Origin: Clostridia bacterium
Lineage (GTDB): Bacteria > Bacillota_A > Clostridia > Christensenellales > Aristaeellaceae
Reading direction: 5' to 3'
Length of the DNA stretch: 5,968 bases
NCBI GenBank assembly: GCA_017398245.1
Contig: JAFQGN010000024.1
Location: 1 to 5,968, forward strand
Shown here piece after piece: positions 1-3,978 of the stretch. The first letter of the stretch is position 1; each line of letters starts with the position of its first letter. Both the position numbers and the translations under genes were made by a program. Below the pieces are notes generated by a model. It made no database searches. It worked only from the letters and a program-made list of their open reading frames with translations, and was not told the origin of the DNA.

Positions 1-74
1 CCGGCGTACCCCCCTGTCTCCCTCTCCCTGGTTCTGCTCCAAATGTCTTCTCCCCAGCGCTCCCACCCCATACA

Positions 75-118
75 AAAGGCCGGCCCACGCTGTAAGCGTA
101 GCCGGCCTTTGCTTTTTT
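75..118 (+). terminator. Intrinsic terminator, strongest in + direction
   Basis: A perfect 10-bp GC-rich stem (75-84 pairs with 101-110, AAAGGCCGGC with GCCGGCCTTT) is capped by a second 5-bp stem (87-91 ACGCT with 95-99 AGCGT) around a 3-nt GTA loop. A T-rich tail follows (TTT-GC-TTTTTT, to 118). The tail lies on the + side, so the element should end transcription of a + strand gene lying left of the window. In the minus direction the stem is followed only by a short TTTT before GTA, so it may weakly stop read-through from the convergent GH2 gene whose stop codon is at 242. Bases 1-73 are pyrimidine-rich and show no recognisable coding end. Confidence 0.85.
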
Positions 119-146
119 CGATCATACGATCCCAATATTGAGGGTT

Positions 147-220
147 CCAAGGGGAATCATTCCCCTTGGCAGGGGTTTGGGGGCAGCGCCCCTAACGTTC
201 CCCGGGCGAGCAGCCCCCAA
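147..220. repeat. Cluster of short palindromes, REP-like intergenic repeat
   Basis: Between the terminator and the GH2 stop codon lie several inverted repeats. The first is a perfect 10-bp stem with a 3-nt loop (147-156 CCAAGGGGAA, loop TCA, 160-169 TTCCCCTTGG). The second is GGGGC/GCCCC around AGC (180-184 with 188-192). A larger pairing, TTGGGGGC (177-184) with GCCCCCAA (213-220), competes with the second hairpin. None is followed by a T-run on either strand, so a simple intrinsic terminator is unlikely. G-tract/C-tract palindromes with this look are common dispersed intergenic elements in gut Clostridia. That is a recollection of pattern, not a search result. A role in 3'-end protection of the minus strand GH2 mRNA is possible. 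Confidence 0.6.
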
Positions 221-241
221 CGTCTTCCCTTAGCCCCGGCC

Positions 242-1978
242 TCAGTCCTCGTTCCAGGCCTTGCGGGACAGGATCGGACAGATGACCTCCGCCGGGAACT
301 TCGGCACGCGCTCGTACGTATACAGGCCGTTGATCTCCTGCTCCACGTCCGTCAGCTGCGTGTAGCACAGGCCCATGATGCCCTCCGTGTCCAGACAGGC
401 GTCGGCCAGCCCCTTGAAGCGCGCGATGAACTCTTCCTCGGTGGTCGGGTTGTTGCCGTAGCCCCATGCATCGCCAGGCGTGTGGCCGATCTTCCAGCCA
501 ATCCCACCGTACTCAGAAACGAACACGGGCTGGCCCTTGTTCAGCGTGGTGGGGAACTTCTTGCCATACTCGCTCTGGTGCTTGGGGAAGAGCTCGCCCT
601 TTTTGCCGGAAGCATACACAGCCACGTTGCGCGTGAACTCTTCCACATCCTGCGTGTAATCGTGATAATCCTGCACGTCGGTATCGCCGCAGTGCACCCA
701 GCCGCTGGTATCGATGCACGGGCGGGTCGGGTCGAGCGCCTTGGTGGCATGATAGGTCGCGCTGAGCACACGCGGATCGGTGTCCATGTCCGTCTCGTTG
801 AACGGGCACCAGCCGATGATAGCCGGGCTGGAATAATCGCGCTCCACCGCCTCGATCCACTCGGGCAGGAAGTGCAGAAGGCCCTCGCCGTCGTTGGTCT
901 TGAGGCACCAGTTGGCGTGCTCGCCCCAGACCATGTATCCCAGCCTGTCCGCCCAGTACAGGAAGCGCGGCTCGAAGATCTTCTGGTGCAGGCGCGCGCC
1001 GTTGAAGCCCATGGCCATGCTCAGTTCGATATCGTGCTTGAGGTGCTCGTCGCACGGCGCGGTGATGATGCCCTCGGGGTTGAAGCCCTGATCGAGCACC
1101 GTGCGCTGGAAGACGGGCTTGCCGTTGAGAACAAAATGCGGGCCCTGCAGCGCGACGGAGCGCAGGCCGAAATACGCCTGTACGCTGTCCTCGCCAAAGG
1201 TCAGCCTGAGATCATACAGCCTTCCGCAGCCCAGTTCCCACAAATGCGCTTCGGACAGAGGCACGAACGCGCGCACTTCGCGGCCGAACGCCTTGGTTTC
1301 CGTTTCGCCCATGGGCTTGCCCTCGTAAGAGGCTTCCGCCTTAAAGGCCGCGCCGTCTGCATAATCGGCCAGCACCGCGCGCACATGCACGCCCTGGTTG
1401 GCCACATCCGGCGTCAGGAAGATCTTCTGCAGGTAATTCTTGGCAACAGGCTCCATCCACACCGTCTGCCAGATGCCGGTGGTGCGGGTGTAGGAGCAGC
1501 CGTGGCTGTGATACCAGGTGCTCTGCTTACCCGCGGGCTGCTTGCCGGAGCGCACATCGCTGCGCGCATAGACGCATATCACATTCACGCCGGGCTGCGC
1601 GTAATCGGTGATATCCACGGTGAAGGAGACGTAGCCGCCCTCATGCCTGCCGGCTTCCTTGCCGTTGATATAGATGCGCGCCTCGTAATCCACCGCGCCG
1701 AAGTGCAGAAGCAGCCTGCCCTCCAGCCACTCGGCGGGCACATACACTTCCTTCCTGTACCAGCAGGCGTTGATGAAATCCACATGCGCAACGCCGGAAA
1801 GGCGGCTTTCCGGGCAGAAGGGCACGGTGATCTCTCCGGCAAGAGAGGTCTGCTCGTACACCTTGCGCTCCACGCCGGATACGCCCTGGTCCAGTTCAAA
1901 CTGCCACTGGCCGTTCAGGTTCATCCATCTTTCGCGCACAAACTGGGGGCGCGGGTATTCCGCTCTGGGCATAGACAT
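242..1978 (-). CDS. Glycoside hydrolase family 2 enzyme, beta-galactosidase-like, cytoplasmic
   Basis: A 578-aa GH2 retaining glycosidase. The N-terminal jelly-roll sugar-binding domain spans about residues 14-178 (RWMNLNGQWQFELD near 17-30, TGIWQTVWME 167-176). An Ig-like domain spans about 180-275 (HLWELGCGRLYDLRL), and a TIM barrel runs from about 280 to the end (LNGKPVFQR 284-292, R329/H331, WGE at 351-353). The predicted acid/base is E395 in PFNE and the nucleophile is E489 in FVSEYGG. The stretch YTQLTDVEQEINGLYTYER (539-557) is typical of this compact subfamily. The NxK carboxylate-recognition motif of beta-glucuronidases is not seen near INGLY (549-553), which argues against glucuronidase. 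The substrate (beta-galactoside or other) cannot be fixed. There is no signal peptide, so it should act on imported sugars. The start ATG at 1978 has AAAGGAG (1989-1995) at good spacing. The gene appears intact and monocistronic, with its own promoter. Confidence 0.93.
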   Translation of the reverse strand: MSMPRAEYPRPQFVRERWMNLNGQWQFELDQGVSGVERKVYEQTSLAGEITVPFCPESRLSGVAHVDFINACWYRKEVYVPAEWLEGRLLLHFGAVDYEARIYINGKEAGRHEGGYVSFTVDITDYAQPGVNVICVYARSDVRSGKQPAGKQSTWYHSHGCSYTRTTGIWQTVWMEPVAKNYLQKIFLTPDVANQGVHVRAVLADYADGAAFKAEASYEGKPMGETETKAFGREVRAFVPLSEAHLWELGCGRLYDLRLTFGEDSVQAYFGLRSVALQGPHFVLNGKPVFQRTVLDQGFNPEGIITAPCDEHLKHDIELSMAMGFNGARLHQKIFEPRFLYWADRLGYMVWGEHANWCLKTNDGEGLLHFLPEWIEAVERDYSSPAIIGWCPFNETDMDTDPRVLSATYHATKALDPTRPCIDTSGWVHCGDTDVQDYHDYTQDVEEFTRNVAVYASGKKGELFPKHQSEYGKKFPTTLNKGQPVFVSEYGGIGWKIGHTPGDAWGYGNNPTTEEEFIARFKGLADACLDTEGIMGLCYTQLTDVEQEINGLYTYERVPKFPAEVICPILSRKAWNED

Positions 1979-1998
1979 ATGTATATTTCTCCTTTCGG

Positions 1999-2021
1999 GG
2001 CATGTTCGTTTACCACATGCC
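1999..2021 (-). promoter_or_regulatory. Operator-like inverted repeat at GH2 transcription start
   Basis: Perfect 7-bp arms (1999-2005 GGCATGT and 2015-2021 ACATGCC on the + strand) flank a 9-nt centre, TCGTTTACC. The repeat begins directly downstream of the minus strand -10 box (2023-2028) and covers the predicted start of transcription, ending a few bases before the ribosome binding site. This is a classic position for a repressor operator, as in the LacI or GntR families often linked to sugar genes. The regulator is not in the window. The alternative is a 5'-end mRNA hairpin with a 9-nt loop. Confidence 0.55.
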
Positions 2022-2022
2022 T

Positions 2023-2050
2023 ATTATAACAGGTTTTGAATTTATCACAA
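2023..2050 (-). promoter_or_regulatory. SigA-type promoter of the minus strand GH2 gene
   Basis: On the minus strand the sequence reads TTGTGA (2050-2045), a 16-bp spacer, then a consensus TATAAT (2028-2023). Transcription would start near 2016, giving a leader of roughly 38 nt before the GH2 start codon. The -35 hexamer overlaps the TGA stop codon of the upstream DUF2441 gene (2045-2047). The GH2 gene is therefore packed directly behind that gene but can be expressed independently. Read-through from the DUF2441 promoter is also possible, since I see no terminator between the two genes. Confidence 0.75.
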
Positions 2051-2593
2051 GGCGGTTTCCGCCTGTTTGCAGATCTCAGCAACCTCGATCTGCCCGTCGA
2101 TCAGCATCTCGGTCACTTTCGTTTCGCCGGGCACAGCCGGGTTCTGCCAATACTTCCGCGCAAGGCGCAGGTTTTCTTCCCTGTCGGGCGTTCCCTGAAA
2201 ACAGAGCTCAGCGTTTCCCAAAAAGCAGCGGCCGTCCCACTGCACGCGAACGATCTGAAACGTCGGCCTGCCGATGCGCCTGAAAAACGCGAACCACTGC
2301 TCGGCCTCGGGCAGGGTCTTCGAAACGTACAAACTCGCCATGCGCGATGGATACTGCGGAAATTCGGCCTTGCGCACCTCTTCCATGGCCAGCTCGCGAA
2401 GCGCCACGCACAGATGGTGCTCCATCTCCTCCGCCCTGTACCGTTCGGGGTGCGCGTACACCTCCTGCACGAGCGGCATTTTTTCCATCACGCGCCCGTA
2501 CACGCCTGAAACATGCTCCCCGTCAAACACAATTCTCTGCCCGAGGGCCATCGGCCGTTCCGTCACGGCGTGATAGGCGTAAAACTCCGGCAT
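2045..2593 (-). CDS. DUF2441 domain-containing protein
   Basis: A 182-aa soluble protein with no signal peptide or membrane segment. It resembles the DUF2441 family along its whole length. Features include an N-terminal FYAYHAVTE (4-12), GVYGRVMEKM (30-39), the helical stretch MEHHLCVALRELAMEEVRKAEFP (57-79), YPSRMASLYVSKTLPEAEQW (81-100), IGRPTFQIV (107-115) and REENLRLARKYW (138-149). The molecular function is not known to me. The fold could be ADP-ribosyltransferase-like, but that is inference. An in-frame ATG 33 nt upstream (2626) is rejected as the start: the ATG at 2593 sits behind AAAGGGGAGAGG (2608-2597) and gives the expected N-terminus. A transcript from the promoter at 2617-2645 would also exclude the upstream ATG. 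It is divergent from the M50 gene and followed closely by the GH2 gene on the same strand. Confidence 0.88.
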   Translation of the reverse strand: MPEFYAYHAVTERPMALGQRIVFDGEHVSGVYGRVMEKMPLVQEVYAHPERYRAEEMEHHLCVALRELAMEEVRKAEFPQYPSRMASLYVSKTLPEAEQWFAFFRRIGRPTFQIVRVQWDGRCFLGNAELCFQGTPDREENLRLARKYWQNPAVPGETKVTEMLIDGQIEVAEICKQAETAL

Positions 2594-2596
2594 GTT

Positions 2597-2608
2597 CCTC
2601 TCCCCTTT
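2597..2608 (-). promoter_or_regulatory. Ribosome binding site fixing the DUF2441 start
   Basis: The minus strand reads AAAGGGGAGAGG followed by AAC and ATG (start 2593). It is the only strong Shine-Dalgarno sequence near the N-terminus, and it lies downstream of the alternative in-frame ATG at 2626. The shorter 182-aa reading is therefore preferred. Confidence 0.75.
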
Positions 2609-2616
2609 CCGCGCTG

Positions 2617-2645
2617 ATGATAGCATGCCCGCATTGGAAAATCAA
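2617..2645 (-). promoter_or_regulatory. Promoter of the DUF2441 gene (divergent)
   Basis: The minus strand reads TTGATT (2645-2640), a 17-bp spacer, then TATCAT (2622-2617). Transcription would begin near 2610, leaving a leader of under 20 nt in which the ribosome binding site starts almost at the 5' end. The -35 element lies beside and between the elements of the opposing promoter, so the two polymerases should compete for the same DNA. Confidence 0.65.
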
Positions 2646-2662
2646 GCCGAATATGCTACAAT
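2634..2662 (+). promoter_or_regulatory. Promoter of the M50-like metalloprotease gene (divergent)
   Basis: The plus strand reads TTGGAA (2634-2639), a 17-bp spacer, then TACAAT (2657-2662). The predicted start of transcription near 2669 coincides with the beginning of the GAGGTGG ribosome binding region (2670-2676), so the leader would be only about 16 nt before the ATG at 2685. It overlaps the minus strand promoter at 2617-2645. Confidence 0.65.
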
Positions 2663-2669
2663 AGAAGCC

Positions 2670-2676
2670 GAGGTGG
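2670..2676 (+). promoter_or_regulatory. Ribosome binding site deciding the M50 start
   Basis: GAGGTGG precedes two in-frame ATG codons at 2679 and 2685. AGGTGG (2671-2676) lies 8 nt before 2685, which is the usual distance, but only 2 nt before 2679. I therefore prefer 2685, giving the lysine-rich start MAKSKKK. The 2-residue-longer form cannot be excluded, because GAGG alone is 5 nt from 2679. Confidence 0.55.
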
Positions 2677-2684
2677 ATATGCAT

Positions 2685-3839
2685 ATGGCAAAGAGCAAGA
2701 AGAAAAACGGCTGGCAGAAATGGATCGCCTTTGTGCTGATGATGGGCGTTGGCGCGGCGTGCGGCGTTGCGATCGCGATGCTTCTGGACAGGCTCATGGC
2801 TGGTGAAGAGAAGGGCAAAATGCTTCTGATGTACGCCCTTCTGGCCCTCGGCATGTATATCGCCATGGGCCTGCAGATCGTCGTGCACGAAGCCGGCCAT
2901 CTCGTCTTCGGCCTGCTCACGGGCTATAAATTCTCCTCCTTCCGCATCGGCAGCATGATGTGGATCAAGGAAAACGGCCGCCTCGTGCGCAAAAAGTATT
3001 CCCTTGCCGGCACGGGCGGGCAGTGCCTCATGGCCCCGCCGGAGCTTGACGAGCAGGGCATGATGCCCGTCGTTTTGTACAACCTCGGCGGCTCGATCAT
3101 GAACCTTGTGTGTTCTGCCGTATGCGTCGGGCTGTATTTCCTGTGCAGGCCGGCTCCCGTGCTTGCGGTCTTCTGGGTGGTCATGGCGCTGGTGGGCGTG
3201 GGCTTTGCGCTGACGAACGGCGTCCCGCTGCACATGGGCGCGGTGGACAACGACGGCTACAACGCGCTGATGCTCGGCCGCGACAAGCAGGCCGTGCGCG
3301 CGTTTGCCCTGCAGATGAAAATGAACGACGCCATCGCCCGCGGCATGCGCCCCAAGGACATGCCGGAGGAATGGTTCGCCATGCCCGATGACGAGAGCAT
3401 GCAAAACAGCATGGTCGCCGCCGTGGCCGTCATGGCCTGCTCGCGCCTGATCGATATGCATAATTTCGAGGAAGCCGACGCGAAGATGCAGCGCATACTC
3501 GATATGGACAGCGCCATCATCGGCATCCACCGCGTGCAGCTGGTGTGCGAACGCATCTATTGCGAGCTCATCGGCCCCTGCCGGCGCGATGTGATCGAAA
3601 CCATGCTGGACAAAGGCCAGAAAAAGATGATGAAGGCCATGAAGACCATGCCCTCCGTCCTCCGCTTGGAATACGCGCTGGCCCTTTTGCTGGAAAAGGA
3701 CGTGGCCAAGGCGGAAAAAGCGCTGGCCGCATTCGAAAAAATCGCTGCGAAATACCCCTACCCGGCGGATATCGAATCCGAGCGCGAGCTGATCGCCATT
3801 GCCCGCGAAACAGCGCAGAACGCCGCCGAAATGAACTGA
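2685..3839 (+). CDS. M50-like (site-2 protease-type) membrane zinc metalloprotease
   Basis: A 384-aa integral membrane protein. After a lysine-rich cytoplasmic start (MAKSKKK) come hydrophobic segments at about 13-35, 46-67, 127-153 and 156-178. The HEAGH zinc-binding motif (H68, E69, H72) sits at the end of the second segment, as in intramembrane M50 proteases. The downstream third-ligand region reads TNGVPLHMG (177-185) then DNDGYNAL (188-195). It resembles the NxxPxxxxDG motif of the family, with D188 or D190 as the candidate ligand. A conserved-looking GTGGQCLMAPP (109-119) lies in a loop. Residues about 200-384 form a soluble, alpha-helical tail with repeat-like helices (EADAKMQRILDM, AEKALAAFEKIAAKYP), possibly TPR-like. 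This resembles Clostridial proteins annotated as M50 family metallopeptidase. The substrate is unknown. It is divergent from DUF2441 and has its own promoter. Family membership is fairly secure, proteolytic activity less so. Confidence 0.85.
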   Translation: MAKSKKKNGWQKWIAFVLMMGVGAACGVAIAMLLDRLMAGEEKGKMLLMYALLALGMYIAMGLQIVVHEAGHLVFGLLTGYKFSSFRIGSMMWIKENGRLVRKKYSLAGTGGQCLMAPPELDEQGMMPVVLYNLGGSIMNLVCSAVCVGLYFLCRPAPVLAVFWVVMALVGVGFALTNGVPLHMGAVDNDGYNALMLGRDKQAVRAFALQMKMNDAIARGMRPKDMPEEWFAMPDDESMQNSMVAAVAVMACSRLIDMHNFEEADAKMQRILDMDSAIIGIHRVQLVCERIYCELIGPCRRDVIETMLDKGQKKMMKAMKTMPSVLRLEYALALLLEKDVAKAEKALAAFEKIAAKYPYPADIESERELIAIARETAQNAAEMN

Positions 3840-3860
3840 TCCGATTACCATATCGGAATC
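3838..3860 (+). other. Hairpin overlapping the M50 stop codon, alternative to the terminator
   Basis: TCCGAT (3840-3845) pairs with ATCGGA (3852-3857) around a 6-nt loop and can extend with GA/TC past one bulged A. It has no T-run. Its right arm is shared with the next hairpin (3855-3882), so only one of the two can form at a time. Confidence 0.45.
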
Positions 3861-3892
3861 GTGGCGCACAGCGGACGATTTCAAAGTTTTTT
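3855..3892 (+). terminator. Probable terminator after the M50 gene
   Basis: GGAATCGT (3855-3862) pairs with ACGATTTC (3875-3882), including one G-T pair. It is topped by CGC (3865-3867) pairing with GCG (3871-3873) around an ACA loop, with a small asymmetric internal loop (GG opposite G) between the stems. Four bases later there is a T6 run (3887-3892). The stem is less GC-rich than a canonical terminator and the T-run is slightly displaced, so efficiency is uncertain. It is placed correctly to separate the M50 gene from the GH2 gene that follows. Confidence 0.5.
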
Positions 3893-3933
3893 GTACGCTT
3901 TTCTATATTTATTTTGGTTTTGTTTCCGTACAA
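3891..3933 (+). promoter_or_regulatory. Spaced inverted repeat upstream of the second GH2 gene
   Basis: TTGTACG (3891-3897) and CGTACAA (3927-3933) are perfect 7-bp inverted arms, about 36 bp apart centre to centre. The sequence between them is T-rich and low in purines on the + strand. The right arm overlaps a possible -10 box TACAAT (3929-3934). The arrangement suggests two half-sites for a transcription factor controlling the GH2 gene. The repeat differs from the one in front of the other GH2 gene. Confidence 0.4.
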
Positions 3934-3947
3934 TACAGTCATAAGAT
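3920..3947 (+). promoter_or_regulatory. Candidate promoter region of the second GH2 gene
   Basis: Two -10 candidates exist. TAAGAT (3942-3947) has TTGTTT (3920-3925) 16 bp upstream. TACAAT (3929-3934) is closer to consensus but has only a weak -35 such as TTTATT near 3908-3913. Either would start transcription at about 3941-3954 and give a short leader before the ribosome binding site at 3963-3969. The promoter is certainly in this AT-rich stretch, but the exact boxes are not settled. Confidence 0.4.
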
Positions 3948-3978
3948 ATCCCAATACAGAAAAAGGAGACGAACAGGC

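Noticed and set aside
1..73. Possible 3' end of a coding gene at the left edge
   Set aside because: The stretch is pyrimidine-rich. Two + frames stay open through the terminator and the third stops only inside its loop, with no recognisable protein. It is probably untranslated sequence ahead of the terminator.
147..169. The perfect palindrome as a terminator for the minus strand GH2 gene
   Set aside because: No T-run follows the stem in the minus direction, so it does not fit an intrinsic terminator despite the strong stem.
482..2029. 515-aa open frame on the plus strand opposite the first GH2 gene
   Set aside because: The translation is rich in A, H, R and L with no recognisable motif. The minus strand carries an intact GH2 with catalytic residues, ribosome binding site and promoter.
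2594..2626. Upstream ATG giving an 11-residue longer DUF2441 protein
   Set aside because: The predicted -10 box (2617-2622) lies inside this extension, and the good ribosome binding site is downstream of it. MPEFYAYH matches the expected family N-terminus.
2592..2684. Upstream ATG at 2592 for the M50 gene, adding 31 residues
   Set aside because: The extension lies upstream of and across the promoter and includes the ribosome binding site of the internal start. It has no membrane or family features.
2523..3884. 453-aa open frame on the minus strand opposite the M50 gene
   Set aside because: It has a His/Asp/Ala-rich shadow composition, and it crosses the divergent promoters and the DUF2441 start. 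The + strand encodes a clear HEAGH membrane protease.
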